A stretch of 64,000 nt of DNA from Clostridiales bacterium (GTDB lineage Bacteria; Bacillota; Clostridia; Saccharofermentanales; Saccharofermentanaceae): contig JAFZVE010000038.1 in NCBI GenBank assembly GCA_017617995.1, positions 1 through 64,000 on the forward strand, given 5' to 3'. The notes below the pieces were generated by a model. That model was not told the DNA's origin. It saw only the letters and a list, made by a program, of their open reading frames with translations, and did not search any database. The position numbers and the translations under genes were made by a program. Shown piece after piece: positions 26,534 through 36,995 of this stretch; the first letter of the stretch is position 1; the number at the start of each line of letters is the position of its first letter.

Positions 26534-27676
26534 TTAGGAACTTCCGAAGCCGGAGGTCGGTTTCCTGTCCATGGAAATATTCAGGATGAAGCCCAGCGAG
26601 ATGAAGTTAACCATCATGGCGGTACCACCGTAACTTACGAACGGCAGCGGAATACCCGTGATCGGGAGAAGTCCGACGCACATGCCCATATTCTCGATGA
26701 AATGGAAAGCATAGGAGCCTGTAAGACCGACCACGATGTACGCGTATGCTTTGCGGGAAGATCTCGACGCGACATAGAGACATCGCACCAGGAAGAAAAA
26801 CGCAAGCAGAAGGACCGCCGTTGTTCCGATAAATCCCATTCTCTCCGACACCGCCGAATAGATGAAGTCCGACTCCTTAACCGGCACTTTGACGAGAATG
26901 CCCGTATGGTTGCCGGTAAGACCTCCCGATGCGATCGCGGCCTTCGACTGGACGAGGTTCCACTCCGCAACCGGGTCAGAACCTTCAAAAATCAGGGACA
27001 GGATACGCTTCTTCTGATATGGTTTCAGATAGAAGTTCCAGACCATTGGGATGACTCCGACGACCACGATGGATATAGCCAGAAGGAAATATCTGTACTT
27101 CATGTTCCAGATGAAGAGCATGCAGATAAAGGAAAACACGATAACCATGGCGGTACCGAAGTCCGGCTGCCTCAGGATCAGCAACATCGGGATACCGTAG
27201 ATGATACCCAGATATACCCATCCGCGGATCATGCTGATCGTCTTACTGCCCATATCCTCGAGCACATATGAGGATACGATGACCAGACCGATCTTCGTTA
27301 ATTCCGAAGGCTGGAAAGTACCCAGGATCGGGAGTTTCATCCACGAATCGGCGCCCCACGTACTCTCGAGCGTAAAACCGTCGATCAGCACCCACACCAG
27401 AAGTAAAATCGAGACACCGTACATGATCCACCCGATCAGTTTCATAAACTGCGTATCGAGAAGACAGATGATCAGTGCGATCGTCACACCGATCACGGCA
27501 GCGATCGTCTGCTTGTAGAAAATTCCAGGATAGCCTTCAAACCCTTGGGAAAGCACCAGATTCAGGACATAAAGACCGATGGTCGTGATCGACAGGATCG
27601 GGACGATCAGCCAGAAATCGACCGTACGAAGTGAGTTGTTCCTCAGAAATTCGATACCGGACTTGCCTTGACTCAT
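26534..27676 (-). CDS. rodA: Rod-shape SEDS polymerase RodA
   Basis: SEDS-family peptidoglycan glycosyltransferase of 380 aa, with about ten membrane segments. Motifs are GADSWMKL, GTFQPSELTKIGLV, and KESDFIYSAVSERMGF with the essential aspartate. It is a second SEDS protein besides the FtsW at 17.3-18.6 kb; the shorter N-terminus and the position beside lgt, outside the division cluster, favour elongation (RodA). No partner class B PBP or MreB is nearby. It starts 12 bases after the lgt stop. Confidence 0.9.
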   Translation of the reverse strand: MSQGKSGIEFLRNNSLRTVDFWLIVPILSITTIGLYVLNLVLSQGFEGYPGIFYKQTIAAVIGVTIALIICLLDTQFMKLIGWIMYGVSILLLVWVLIDGFTLESTWGADSWMKLPILGTFQPSELTKIGLVIVSSYVLEDMGSKTISMIRGWVYLGIIYGIPMLLILRQPDFGTAMVIVFSFICMLFIWNMKYRYFLLAISIVVVGVIPMVWNFYLKPYQKKRILSLIFEGSDPVAEWNLVQSKAAIASGGLTGNHTGILVKVPVKESDFIYSAVSERMGFIGTTAVLLLAFFFLVRCLYVASRSSRKAYAYIVVGLTGSYAFHFIENMGMCVGLLPITGIPLPFVSYGGTAMMVNFISLGFILNISMDRKPTSGFGSS

Positions 27677-27688
27677 GCACGCCTCTGA

Positions 27689-28831
27689 TTATTTCTCTTC
27701 GTCATCCGAAGCGTCGTCAGCCTCTTCTTCAAGATCTTCGTTCTCTGCCTCAGAGTCGTCTTCTTCAGACTCACTGTCGGAATCGTCCTCGTCAGATTCT
27801 GTTTCGTCATACGGATCCGCCTTAAAGGAAGACTTAGCCAGTCTCTCTACGCGGTCCTCTTCGTCCTCATCTTCTTCGAAACGGCGGAGATTCTGCTCTT
27901 TTCTTCTCTTCGCCTGACGCAGCATCGCCTCGTCAGCCTTGATGAATCTTTCCGGGATCGGCTTCTTCTGCCAGTCAAATACACGACCGAGAGAGATCAT
28001 GACCAGACCCAGAACGACCAGGACCAGCGAGAGAACCTGTGAGATACGAAGACCGGTGTTGCCGATATAGAGGGAATCCGTACGGAGACCTTCGATGAAG
28101 AAACGCACGATACCGTAGAAGATGCAGTAGCAGGAAACCGTCGTCCACGGTCTCTTGCTCTTCCCTCTGATTCCCAGAAGCAGGAAGAAAATGATAAACG
28201 TCGCGACCGACTCATAGAAGAAAGTCGGATGGACGGCTTTGTTCGAATCCAGATGCGGGCAGTGGATGCTGAGGTAACGGGCGATCGTAGTACTCTTCAT
28301 ACCCCACGGCAGATCCGTCGTCGTACCAAAAGCTTCCTGATTGAAGAAGTTGCCCCAGCGCCCGATCGCCTGTCCGAGCGGGATATAGACGATGGCGAAG
28401 TCCATCACGGTCGAGATCGGCACTTTACGGAGTTTACCCATCAGGATAATCGCAAGCCCCGCTCCGAGGATACCGCCATAGATCGCAAGTCCGCCACTTC
28501 TGACATTGGCGATCTGTGACAGCGTCTCTTTGATGTTTCCTTTGACATAGTAGGAATCCCATTCACAAGCAACATAGTAAATTCTCGCGCCGACGAAAGC
28601 CAGAGGAATGGCCAGCAGACAGAAATCCGTTAGAAGATCCGGCGTCATACCGTGCCTCCTGCACTGCTTCATACCGAGATACAGACACAGCGCGACCGCC
28701 GCCGCGATCAGAATACCATACCAGTAGAGCTTTATTCCGGCGATCTCGATCGCCACATTATCTACATGAAACTTCCACCCTAATTTGGGGAAGTATATCA
28801 GTTCTTTTTCAAGTGCAACAAGATAATTCAT
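27689..28831 (-). CDS. lgt: Prolipoprotein diacylglyceryl transferase Lgt with acidic tail
   Basis: Transfers diacylglycerol from phosphatidylglycerol to the lipobox cysteine of prelipoproteins. It has seven membrane segments, RSGGLAIYGG, and the signature IGRWGNFFNQEAFG. At 380 aa it is roughly 90-100 residues longer than usual, owing to a C-terminal extension: a basic helix (RQAKRRKEQNLRRF) followed by about 60 mostly Asp/Glu/Ser residues. The extension should be cytoplasmic. The ATG at 28831 has AAGGGAG upstream. The lipoprotein at 57 kb would be a substrate. Confidence 0.96.
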   Translation of the reverse strand: MNYLVALEKELIYFPKLGWKFHVDNVAIEIAGIKLYWYGILIAAAVALCLYLGMKQCRRHGMTPDLLTDFCLLAIPLAFVGARIYYVACEWDSYYVKGNIKETLSQIANVRSGGLAIYGGILGAGLAIILMGKLRKVPISTVMDFAIVYIPLGQAIGRWGNFFNQEAFGTTTDLPWGMKSTTIARYLSIHCPHLDSNKAVHPTFFYESVATFIIFFLLLGIRGKSKRPWTTVSCYCIFYGIVRFFIEGLRTDSLYIGNTGLRISQVLSLVLVVLGLVMISLGRVFDWQKKPIPERFIKADEAMLRQAKRRKEQNLRRFEEDEDEEDRVERLAKSSFKADPYDETESDEDDSDSESEEDDSEAENEDLEEEADDASDDEEK

Positions 28832-28870
28832 CGTTGAACTCCCTTTTCTTTTTATTCTCGCTATATAATA

Positions 28871-29857
28871 TCACACATACCCTTCGAAACGAACAGGTAT
28901 TTGTCTGCTTTGGTGATACCCGCGCACGGTGTCCTGATCCGACAGCATCTGTGCCTTGAGTTCGTCAAGCGACCCGAATTCCTGTTCAGGCCGGATGAAC
29001 TTCAGAAGCAGCACTGTCCCAAATGTTCCGTAAAGCGGGATATGCTGGTCAAAAAGCATCGTTTCCGTAAGCGGAGATCCGCCTTCTTTGTTGACGGTCG
29101 GACGCATCCCGATATTCGTGATCGACGGGAAGATCTTATCCTGATAGACGTACGCAGATGCATAGACGCCGAACTTCGGAATCATCTTCTGCTCCGGCAC
29201 GCGGATATTTGCCGTCGGAAATCCGAGCTTTCTTCCGAGCTGCTGGCCCACTTCGACCACACCGGAGAACACTGCCGGATGCCCGAGAAGGTGCTCGGCT
29301 TTCTCCACATCTCCGGAAGCGATCAGTTCCCGGACCCAGCTCGAAGAAATCCTTCTTCCCTCATCCTCGACCGGATCGACCGTGATCACCTGTATCCCGT
29401 GCTTACTGCCCCACTTGCGGAGAAGTTTGACGTCGCCGGCACGTCCGAGGCCGAAACGGTAGTCACAGCCTACGACTACAACCTTCGTGCGCATCCAGTC
29501 CCTGATGCACACCTCCATAAACGCCTCCGGCGTCATATTCTTCACTTTATCGTCAAATGGAAGGGCGAAGAGATCATCGATCTTCATATGAGAGATCAGA
29601 CGGCAGCGCTCGGCGTAGGTCGTGATCAGATTGTTCTGTTCCTTTGATGCCGGTGGGCTCTGGAATGTCTGTACCGCCGTGCGGAGACCTTCTTTCTGCG
29701 CGATCTCCTTCATCGTCCGGAAGATCCGCTGATGGCCAAGATGGACCCCGTCGAAAAAGCCCAGGGCCACCGCGCGTGAGGCCGTCGTCTCAGCCGCACT
29801 CGAGGGAGTGGAGATCAGTTTCCCGTCTTGATTGATAATACAATTCCAAACGACCAT
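28871..29857 (-). CDS. ribF: Bifunctional riboflavin kinase/FAD synthetase RibF
   Basis: Makes FMN and then FAD. At 328 aa it has the normal length. The N-terminal adenylyltransferase domain has ALGFFDGVHLGHQ and RISSSWVRELI; the C-terminal kinase domain has GRKLGFPTANI and GVYASAYV. It starts 5 bases after the truB stop. The ribosome-binding site is weak, so translation may depend on coupling to truB. Confidence 0.96.
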   Translation of the reverse strand: MVVWNCIINQDGKLISTPSSAAETTASRAVALGFFDGVHLGHQRIFRTMKEIAQKEGLRTAVQTFQSPPASKEQNNLITTYAERCRLISHMKIDDLFALPFDDKVKNMTPEAFMEVCIRDWMRTKVVVVGCDYRFGLGRAGDVKLLRKWGSKHGIQVITVDPVEDEGRRISSSWVRELIASGDVEKAEHLLGHPAVFSGVVEVGQQLGRKLGFPTANIRVPEQKMIPKFGVYASAYVYQDKIFPSITNIGMRPTVNKEGGSPLTETMLFDQHIPLYGTFGTVLLLKFIRPEQEFGSLDELKAQMLSDQDTVRGYHQSRQIPVRFEGYV

Positions 29858-29862
29858 ACGGC

Positions 29863-30822
29863 TTATGCAAACACTCTTTCTTCCCGTATCAGGATATTTC
29901 CATCAGATTCTTCTTCATAGATCACGGCGACCATCTCTGTGCCGCACATCGCCAGCACACGCATCTTTTCGCTCGCGCCTATGCTTCCCATTCTATCCCT
30001 AAAGCCAGAGAAATCAAGTTTTTTGCCGTTTCGCAAATCCTGTGCCTCTTTCTTTGTAACCTCGATTCTCGGAAGATTCCGCATGGCCTCTACTTCCTCC
30101 CTGGTAGAAGACAAATCCCCGCATCTCTCCTTCTCTTCGATTTCTTCCAGTGTACACGCCTCGTCGATCGTGAAACCTCCGCTTCGAAGGCGACGGAGTG
30201 AACGGCAGTATGCGCCGTATCCGAGGGCATTTCCGATATCTTCACAAAGGGTGCGGATATAGGTTCCCTTCGAGCAGGAGACCGTCATATCTACCGAGAT
30301 GGTACCTTCTTCGACCGCGATCTTCTCGATCGTGATGTTGTGGATCGTGACCTGCCGCGCGGGGATCTCGACATCCTGACCTTTGCGCGCATAGTCATAG
30401 GCAGGACGCCCTGCGATCTTGATGGCCGAATACGCTGACGGCACCTGGGTGATTTCCCCGACCATTCCCATAACTGCTTCTCTCACCTTTCCGAAATCTC
30501 CTTCGGAAAGCAGAGCAAGTTCTGCCTCATCCGGCATCTTCCCGCCTACGGCTTCTCCTTCGGTATCGCCGGTCGATGTGATTTTCCCGAGAACCATGAC
30601 CGCGCGATACTCCTTATTATCGTTCTCCAGATAACGAAGGACGCGCGTCGCCTTACCCACCGCAATGACAAGAAGCCCTGTCGCGAAGGGATCGAGTGTG
30701 CCGGCATGTCCGGCTTTCTTGATGTTCAGGATCTTACGGATACGTGATACGACCGCGAAGGAACTCATGCCTTCCGGCTTATCTACAAGGACAATGCCAC
30801 TTCGGTCGGATACGGGATTCAT
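29863..30822 (-). CDS. truB: tRNA pseudouridine-55 synthase TruB
   Basis: Forms pseudouridine 55 in the T-loop of tRNAs. Protein of 319 aa with the N-terminal VDKPEGMSSF, the catalytic aspartate in GHAGTLDPFATGLL, and YSAIKIAGRPAYDYAR. It starts in an ATGA overlap with the end of nrnA (30819-30822). Confidence 0.97.
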   Translation of the reverse strand: MNPVSDRSGIVLVDKPEGMSSFAVVSRIRKILNIKKAGHAGTLDPFATGLLVIAVGKATRVLRYLENDNKEYRAVMVLGKITSTGDTEGEAVGGKMPDEAELALLSEGDFGKVREAVMGMVGEITQVPSAYSAIKIAGRPAYDYARKGQDVEIPARQVTIHNITIEKIAVEEGTISVDMTVSCSKGTYIRTLCEDIGNALGYGAYCRSLRRLRSGGFTIDEACTLEEIEEKERCGDLSSTREEVEAMRNLPRIEVTKKEAQDLRNGKKLDFSGFRDRMGSIGASEKMRVLAMCGTEMVAVIYEEESDGNILIREERVFA

Positions 30823-31826
30823 GTTCTCTCCAGATACGCGATGGCTTCCCGGATGACCGTATCGGCAAAAGCATCGATATCTATATTCTTCCCGCTGAAT
30901 CCGGCTGCACGGTGATGTCCGCCGCCGCCCATGTTCTGGGCGAATTCCGCCGCGTCAAAACCTTCCTTCGAACGAAGGTTCACACGAAGTTCTCCACCCT
31001 CGTTTTCCCGGATGACGAACGCCGCGAGGACCGTATCGATATCGCGAAGCACATTGACGATACCGTCGGCCGCGCCTTCCGGTGCACCGGTTTCTTCCAT
31101 CATACGGCTTGTGATCTTCGTGATGGCGATTCTCCCGTCTGCGTGAAGCTCCATATTCGCAAATGCCATCCCGTGAAGTCTTACTTTGCCTTCACAGGTC
31201 TCATCGAAGAGATGGTATGCGTTATCGGTCACGTTCGCGCCGTGCTCCATGAGGTCAGCGGCGATCCGGAACGTATCGGGTTTCGTATTCTCATAAGCGA
31301 ATTTCCCCGAGTCGGACTGGATGCCCACCATCAGATAATCAGCGATCTGCCTGTCGATCAGCGTCGATCCGGAAGATTCCTCCCATTCCCGAAGAAGCAT
31401 ATACATCAGTTCCGCACACGAGGCCTTCGTCCCGTCAACATAGGCCAGTTCCGCCTCTGGAGACGAAGAAACATGGTGGTCAACGACCACTTTCTTTTCG
31501 GCCTGATCAAAGAGCGATTCTGCCGCACCCATCCGTTTTCCCTCAGAACAGTCAACGGCGAAAGCAAGACCCTGCCTTGCGCGGATCTCTTCTTCTTTTT
31601 CTTCCGTAACGATAGTCAGGATCTCTTCCGGAATGTTCATGAAGGACAGTCGTCCCGGGATCTCACACTCGAGCATGACCTTCGCGTGATATCCCAGCTT
31701 GCGAAGCGCCGTCACCAGCGCCGCCGCAGTACCGACGCAGTCCCCGTCGACACGGGCATGCGGAAATACCTGGATCTCTTTTTCCGAAGGAAGAAGAGCC
31801 ATTACTGACCGGGCAAAATCACTCAT
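30819..31826 (-). CDS. nrnA: DHH-family oligoribonuclease/pAp phosphatase NrnA
   Basis: Degrades nano-RNA and may hydrolyse 3'-phosphoadenosine 5'-phosphate. Protein of 335 aa with the DHH metal motifs HARVDGDCVG, FAVDCSEG and VVVDHHVS, and the DHHA1 motif GGGGHHRAAGF. The start at 31826 overlaps the rbfA stop as ATGAGTGA; a longer in-frame start adds seven residues. It sits in the usual rbfA-nrnA-truB order. Confidence 0.94.
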   Translation of the reverse strand: MSDFARSVMALLPSEKEIQVFPHARVDGDCVGTAAALVTALRKLGYHAKVMLECEIPGRLSFMNIPEEILTIVTEEKEEEIRARQGLAFAVDCSEGKRMGAAESLFDQAEKKVVVDHHVSSSPEAELAYVDGTKASCAELMYMLLREWEESSGSTLIDRQIADYLMVGIQSDSGKFAYENTKPDTFRIAADLMEHGANVTDNAYHLFDETCEGKVRLHGMAFANMELHADGRIAITKITSRMMEETGAPEGAADGIVNVLRDIDTVLAAFVIRENEGGELRVNLRSKEGFDAAEFAQNMGGGGHHRAAGFSGKNIDIDAFADTVIREAIAYLERT

Positions 31827-32193
31827 GTTTTGCGGCACGCGCTTCATCCTCCTTGATGGTCTTATCGATAAGATTCATCAGATCCATACTCTTCTCGATG
31901 GATTCATCGAGCTTGAAGTGCAGTTCCGGTGCGACACGAAGCTTGACGCGCTTCGCAACCTGGCTTCGGATAAATCCGGAAGCCCGTTCCATCGCCGCCA
32001 TGCACTCCGTCTTCTCTTTCTGGGATCCATACACCGAGAGGAAGACGTTGGCGTGCGTCAGATCGGAAGACATACGCACTTCAAGTACGGAGGTCATCAC
32101 GGGGATACGAGGATCCTTGACCTCCGTCAGCAGAAGCTGCGAAATGACTTTCTGTATTTCGTCGCCCACACGGGCGGCACGGTTCTGTCTCAT
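31819..32193 (-). CDS. rbfA: Ribosome-binding factor A
   Basis: Cold-shock and 30S-maturation factor with a KH-like fold. Protein of 124 aa with the start RVGDEIQKVISQLL, KDPRIPVMTSVLEVRMSSDL, and the C-terminal PELHFKLDESIE. It lies 16 bases after infB. Confidence 0.96.
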   Translation of the reverse strand: MRQNRAARVGDEIQKVISQLLLTEVKDPRIPVMTSVLEVRMSSDLTHANVFLSVYGSQKEKTECMAAMERASGFIRSQVAKRVKLRVAPELHFKLDESIEKSMDLMNLIDKTIKEDEARAAKHE

Positions 32194-32209
32194 ATTCTTA
32201 CCTTATAGA

Positions 32210-35092
32210 TTACTTTCTCTTGATTTCCTGCATCTCGAAGACTTCTACGATATCGCCTTCTTCGATGTCGTTATAGTTCTCGATCGAGATACCGCACTCA
32301 TAGCCGGCAGCCACTTCCTTGGCATCGTCCTTGAAACGCTTGAGGGAAGCAAGCTTGCCCTGGTGAACGACGATACCCTTACGTACGACACGGACTTCGG
32401 AGGTACGCAGGACCTTACCGTCTGTGACATAGGCACCACCGATCGTACCGACCGAGGAGACCTTGAATGTCTGACGGATCTCGACATGACCGAGGATGAC
32501 CTCCTCGAACTGCGGCTTAAGCATACCGCGCATCGCCGCCTCGATATCTTCGATCGCGTTGTAGATAACGCTATAGAGCTTGATATCTACGCCGACTTCC
32601 TTGGCCTGCTCGACAACGACAGCGGAAGGACGCACGTTAAATCCGATGATGATCGCATTGGATACATCAGCCAGCGTAACGTCGGACTCGGTGATCGTAC
32701 CGACACCGCCATGGATGACCTTGACACGGACTTCGTCGTTCGTGAGCTTCTCGAGGGACTGCGTCACCGCCTCGACGGAACCCTGTACGTCCGCCTTGAT
32801 GATGAGGTTGAGATCCTTGATCTCGCCCTCGGCGAGGACCTGCGACAGCGTCTCGAGTGTCATTCTCGAAGACTTATGCAGCTGCTCTTCTCTCTGCTTG
32901 ATACGACGCTTCTCGACGAGCTGTCTTGCCATCTTCTCATCGGTTACGGCGTAGAACGTCTCGCCGGCTTCCGGTACTTCCGGAAGACCGAGGATCTCGA
33001 CCGGCACAGACGGACCGGCCTTCTTCTGGGCGGCACCGTTCTCATCGTACATCGCACGGATATGACCGAAGATCGGACCCGTTACAACGGTATCACCGGC
33101 ACGGAGTGTACCACGCTGTACGAGTACGGTTGCGACCGGACCTCTGTTCTTATCGAGTTTGGCCTCGATGACCGTACCCTTCGCCTGACGCTTCGGATCT
33201 GCCTTGAGTTCCATAACATCCGCAGTAAGAAGAACCATCTCGAGGAGTTCATCAATACCTTCACCGGACTTCGAGGATACCGGAACCATGATCGTGGATC
33301 CGCCCCACTCTTCCGGAAGAAGTCCCTGTGTCGAGAGTTCCTGCTTTACCTTATCGATATTTGCGCCGACCTTATCGATCTTCGTGATCGCCACGATGAT
33401 CTCGGTATTGGCGGCTCTGGCATGGTTGATCGCCTCGACGGTCTGCGGCATGACGCCGTCATCGGCAGCGACAACGAGGATCGCGATATCGGTTACCTGT
33501 GCACCACGGGCACGCATCGTTGTGAACGCTTCGTGACCAGGTGTATCGAGGAACGTGATCTGACGGCCCTTGCAGCGGACGGTGTAAGCACCGATGTGCT
33601 GGGTGATACCACCGGCCTCGCCCTTAACAACGGATGTAGAACGGATCTTGTCGAGGAGGGATGTCTTACCATGGTCAACGTGACCCATAACGACCACGAT
33701 CGGCGGACGCGGTTTCATGTTCTCCTCTTTATCTTCGCTCTCATCGAAGAGGATATCTTCCTCGGTGACCTCCACGATCGGCTCGGTCGTGATGCCGTAT
33801 TCACCGGCAACGAGAGCGGCTGTATCGTAGTCGAGTTCCTGGTTGAGGGTAACCAGCATGCCCATCATCATGAGGGTCTTGATAACGTCTGCCGATCTCT
33901 TTCCAAGACCGTCAGCGAGATCCTTGACCGTAATGAACGGCGGAAGCTCAACGTGGGTAAGCTGCGGTTTAACGACCGGTGCGGCCACGAATGTCTGGCG
34001 TTTTGCCTTCTTCTTGCCCTTGCCGCCCATGTACATCGAGTCGAGAGCTGCATCGTCGGAAAGAATATCGGAAGCATTTCCGGTGAACTGGCTCGCATGC
34101 TTGTTGCCCATACGGCGGTCGTTGTTTCCGGATGACTTCTGGTTATCCTTCTTATTATCCTTCTGCGGTTCCTTACGGCTCTTCTCAAAGGCATCACGCG
34201 CAGCGAAGTTGGCCTTCTCCTTCGTTACCTCCGGTGGCAGATCCTGCTTCGGCTTCGTATTGCGCTTGGGCTGGTTTCTATTATTGTTGTAAATATCGTC
34301 ATCGTCCTTATCCTTAGGCGCAAATCCACCGCCGAAAGATCCCTTCTGACCGCGGTTTCCGGAATACCCGGCTCCACCCTGGCGTCCGCCCTGGGGACGG
34401 TCGCCGTATCCGCCGGATCTCGAACCGCCCTGGTATCCACCCTGATATCCGCCCGATCTTCCGCCATCGCGCGGACGAACGAATGTCGATGTCTCTCTCT
34501 TGTAGCCGGCCTCCGGTGCACGGACAACCGCCGAAGAGAGTTTCGGGCCTTCCTTTGGCGTCTCGGCCTGCTTCGGCTTCACTTCGGTCTTTGCCTCGAC
34601 CTTCTTAGGCGCCTCAGCAGAAGGAGCAGGTGCGGGCTTAACTTCCTTTTCCTGCTTGGCCGGAGTCTTCACTTCCGGAGCCTTCGTTTCCGCAGGCTTG
34701 GTCTCCGGAGCCGGTGTTTCTACCGGCTTCGTCTCAGGTTCCTTGGCCTTCGGAGCTTGCGGCTGCGCAGGCTTCTCGGCTTCTTCTGTCTTCTTGGTCT
34801 TCGCCGCAGGAACAGCCTTCTTCGGTGCTTCTTCCGGTTTCTTGGCTTGCGGTTCTGCCGCTACCGGAGATTGTACCGGAGCCGGAGCCGGTTCCGCAGG
34901 CTTGACCGCAGCTGTATCCGCAGGCGCCGCTCCCTCCTCTACCGGAGGTTTCTTGGCCTTCTTATTCACGCGGCCGACGCGCAAAGTCTTGGTACCCGAG
35001 ATACCACTTACGGTCTTCTGTGGAACGGAAGAGTCAACTTTGCTCTCTACTTTTCCTTCCGAAGCTGGTGTTTTCTTCTCTTTTTCTGCCAT
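32210..35092 (-). CDS. infB: Translation initiation factor IF-2
   Basis: GTPase that places initiator tRNA on the 30S subunit. Protein of 960 aa. The first 370 or so residues are low-complexity: a Lys/Pro/Ala/Glu-rich part, then a Gly/Arg/Tyr-rich part with several GGY and RGG-like units (about 34.3-34.5 kb). A first IF2_N domain follows ([21 protein letters not shown]), then the G domain with [22 protein letters not shown] and ITKIDK, then domains II-IV. The ATG at 35092 has AGGAGG upstream and lies 13 bases after ylxQ; an upstream in-frame start would overlap ylxQ. The Gly/Arg segment is distinctive. Confidence 0.97.
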   Translation of the reverse strand: MAEKEKKTPASEGKVESKVDSSVPQKTVSGISGTKTLRVGRVNKKAKKPPVEEGAAPADTAAVKPAEPAPAPVQSPVAAEPQAKKPEEAPKKAVPAAKTKKTEEAEKPAQPQAPKAKEPETKPVETPAPETKPAETKAPEVKTPAKQEKEVKPAPAPSAEAPKKVEAKTEVKPKQAETPKEGPKLSSAVVRAPEAGYKRETSTFVRPRDGGRSGGYQGGYQGGSRSGGYGDRPQGGRQGGAGYSGNRGQKGSFGGGFAPKDKDDDDIYNNNRNQPKRNTKPKQDLPPEVTKEKANFAARDAFEKSRKEPQKDNKKDNQKSSGNNDRRMGNKHASQFTGNASDILSDDAALDSMYMGGKGKKKAKRQTFVAAPVVKPQLTHVELPPFITVKDLADGLGKRSADVIKTLMMMGMLVTLNQELDYDTAALVAGEYGITTEPIVEVTEEDILFDESEDKEENMKPRPPIVVVMGHVDHGKTSLLDKIRSTSVVKGEAGGITQHIGAYTVRCKGRQITFLDTPGHEAFTTMRARGAQVTDIAILVVAADDGVMPQTVEAINHARAANTEIIVAITKIDKVGANIDKVKQELSTQGLLPEEWGGSTIMVPVSSKSGEGIDELLEMVLLTADVMELKADPKRQAKGTVIEAKLDKNRGPVATVLVQRGTLRAGDTVVTGPIFGHIRAMYDENGAAQKKAGPSVPVEILGLPEVPEAGETFYAVTDEKMARQLVEKRRIKQREEQLHKSSRMTLETLSQVLAEGEIKDLNLIIKADVQGSVEAVTQSLEKLTNDEVRVKVIHGGVGTITESDVTLADVSNAIIIGFNVRPSAVVVEQAKEVGVDIKLYSVIYNAIEDIEAAMRGMLKPQFEEVILGHVEIRQTFKVSSVGTIGGAYVTDGKVLRTSEVRVVRKGIVVHQGKLASLKRFKDDAKEVAAGYECGISIENYNDIEEGDIVEVFEMQEIKRK

Positions 35093-35105
35093 CGTTTCCT
35101 CCTGT

Positions 35106-35471
35106 TTATTCCGCATCTGCTGCAGAATCATCATTTCTCACTTCTTCATCGATCCGAAGGATCAGCTTGTCCGCCATTCCCCGATCAAGTATCGCCACAG
35201 CGATACGCATATCTTTTCCGATTGCTCTTCCGAGCTCTTCTGCCGTTCCGAAGGTCCGGCATCGTGTGTCTTCCTCCTGAGCGATTCTCTTAAGTTTCGC
35301 TCTCTGCTTCTCCGAACCGTCAGTCGCGACGATCAGGAGTTCTACCGCTCCCGCGTGAAGTGCCATCTCAATCGCATCAAACCCGGATGCCAGAAGAGAC
35401 GCCCGGTACGAAAGTCCGATCGTCTGGAGGATCCGTTCTTTTCCGACCGAATGTCCTCCCTGCGGCTTCAT
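35106..35471 (-). CDS. ylxQ: L7Ae-family RNA-binding protein YlxQ
   Basis: Protein of 121 aa of the L7Ae/L30e/S12e/Gadd45 family, normally found between rnpM and infB. Visible are the family's [16 protein letters not shown] segment and the central [24 protein letters not shown]. It probably binds a kink-turn-type RNA; its target in this organism is unknown. It overlaps rnpM in ATGA. A short acidic tail (NDDSAADAE) is present. Confidence 0.88.
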   Translation of the reverse strand: MKPQGGHSVGKERILQTIGLSYRASLLASGFDAIEMALHAGAVELLIVATDGSEKQRAKLKRIAQEEDTRCRTFGTAEELGRAIGKDMRIAVAILDRGMADKLILRIDEEVRNDDSAADAE

Positions 35472-35800
35472 TTCGCATCCTCGCTTTTTTTGTTCTTGCC
35501 GACATCGCCCGTTTCCGCTCCGGCTCCGCTATTTTCCTGCGTCTCCGAAAGCTTCTCCAGTTCCGGCCGGATCGTCTCAAGATCCACCTTTGTCTTGAGT
35601 CCCTTATCGAACTGCTTGCGGTCCAGCGCTTTCTTCATACACTCCGGATCATGACACACATAGGCACCACGTCCGGCCATTCTTCCCGTCGGGTCGATCA
35701 CCGTCTGTCCGTCAGGTGTCGCGACCACACGGATCAGATCCTTCTTGGCGAATCGCTCTCTGCAGCTGACACACATCCTCATCGGAATCTTCTTAGCCAT
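35468..35800 (-). CDS. rnpM: RNase P modulator RnpM (YlxR)
   Basis: Small RNA-binding protein reported to bind RNase P RNA. Protein of 110 aa. The first 75 residues are the YlxR fold: PMRMCVSCRERFAKKDLIRVV, then DPTGRMAGRGAYVCHDPECM. The last 30 are a charged, apparently disordered tail. It sits between nusA (23 bases upstream) and ylxQ (overlapping). Confidence 0.93.
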   Translation of the reverse strand: MAKKIPMRMCVSCRERFAKKDLIRVVATPDGQTVIDPTGRMAGRGAYVCHDPECMKKALDRKQFDKGLKTKVDLETIRPELEKLSETQENSGAGAETGDVGKNKKSEDAK

Positions 35801-35823
35801 GCTACCTGCCTGCCTGTTTCTTC

Positions 35824-36966
35824 TTATGCCTGCTCGTTCGAATCAGACTCTTCGTCCTCGGCAACCATGAAGTTGGCTACGAGGTCGTTACTTACCATCT
35901 GCTGGAATTCAGAGGTCTTCTTGATATCGATCTTCCATCCGGTAAGACGTGCAGCAAGACGTACGTTCTGACCGGCACGGCCGATCGCCAGAGAATACTG
36001 CTGGTCCGGAACGATGACCTGTGCGGTCTTTTCCTGTGTGCCGTCTCCCATCGTGATCAGCTCGGCAGATACACGATCTACCTTCGCCGGAGAGAGCGCA
36101 TTGCTGATGAAGATAGCCGGATCTTCGTTGTACTGGATCACGTCGATCTTCTCCTGGCCAAGCTCGTCCATGATCGCCGAGATACGGGAGCCGCGCTGAC
36201 CTACGCAGGCACCGAGCGGATCAACATCCGGGTCACGGGAGATAACGGCTACCTTAGAACGGGAACCGGCCTCACGGGCGACGTTTACGATCTCGACGAC
36301 GCCGTCATGGATCTCCGGCACTTCCTGCTCGAGGAGCTTTCTTACGAGATCCGGATGGCTTCTCGATACGATGATCACCGGACGCTCCTTCTGTGTCTCG
36401 ACCTTCAGGATCAGGAACTTCATCTTCTTATTGAAGGAGTAATCCTCGCCCTTGACCTGTTCCTTCTTCGGCAGTGTCGCCTCGGCACGGCCGATATCTA
36501 CGAATACGAAACGGTCATCACTTCTCTGGATAACACCGTAAGCGAGTTCACCCTTCTTATCGGAGAACTCCGACTCGATTCTGGCGTTCTCTGTATCGCG
36601 CAGTTTCTTGCTGATCGCTGCCTTTGCCGCACCTGCAGCCAGACGTCCGAGAGACTCGACATCGATCGTCATCTCGATGGTGTCGCCCTCTTCGAGGTCC
36701 GGATCGATCTCCTGTGCTTCGGAAAGAGCAATCTGTGTCTTCGGGTCGGTCACTTCCTCAACGACCTCAACGACCTCATATACATACATCTCACCGGTCT
36801 CACGATCGATCTCGGCAAATACATTCTCATTCTGCTTCTGATCCGCGAACTCTCTCTTAAAGGCAGCAACGATCGCTTCTTCTACTGCTTCGAAGAGGAC
36901 TTCCTCATCGATGCCTCTCTCTTTTGCCAGATCGTGAATCGCCTGTAACATGTCATCCTTGTTCAT
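35824..36966 (-). CDS. nusA: Transcription termination/antitermination factor NusA
   Basis: RNA-polymerase-associated factor that promotes pausing and intrinsic termination. At 380 aa it has the Firmicutes length (no C-terminal acidic repeats): an N-terminal polymerase-binding domain, an S1 domain (YGVIQRSDDRFVFVDIG), and two KH domains (DPVGACVGQRGSR-type motif present as DPLGACVGQRGSRI, and IGRAGQNVRLAARLTGW). It ends in a short acidic tail. NusA commonly controls its own operon at the leader hairpin described below. Confidence 0.97.
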   Translation of the reverse strand: MNKDDMLQAIHDLAKERGIDEEVLFEAVEEAIVAAFKREFADQKQNENVFAEIDRETGEMYVYEVVEVVEEVTDPKTQIALSEAQEIDPDLEEGDTIEMTIDVESLGRLAAGAAKAAISKKLRDTENARIESEFSDKKGELAYGVIQRSDDRFVFVDIGRAEATLPKKEQVKGEDYSFNKKMKFLILKVETQKERPVIIVSRSHPDLVRKLLEQEVPEIHDGVVEIVNVAREAGSRSKVAVISRDPDVDPLGACVGQRGSRISAIMDELGQEKIDVIQYNEDPAIFISNALSPAKVDRVSAELITMGDGTQEKTAQVIVPDQQYSLAIGRAGQNVRLAARLTGWKIDIKKTSEFQQMVSNDLVANFMVAEDEESDSNEQA

Positions 36967-36995
36967 ACGCTTTCTCCTTTATTCTTCCTACAAAA

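Noticed and set aside
31853..34135. 760-codon open frame on the plus strand
   Set aside because: Fully antisense to rbfA/infB, which are certain genes; no ribosome-binding site and no recognisable domain.
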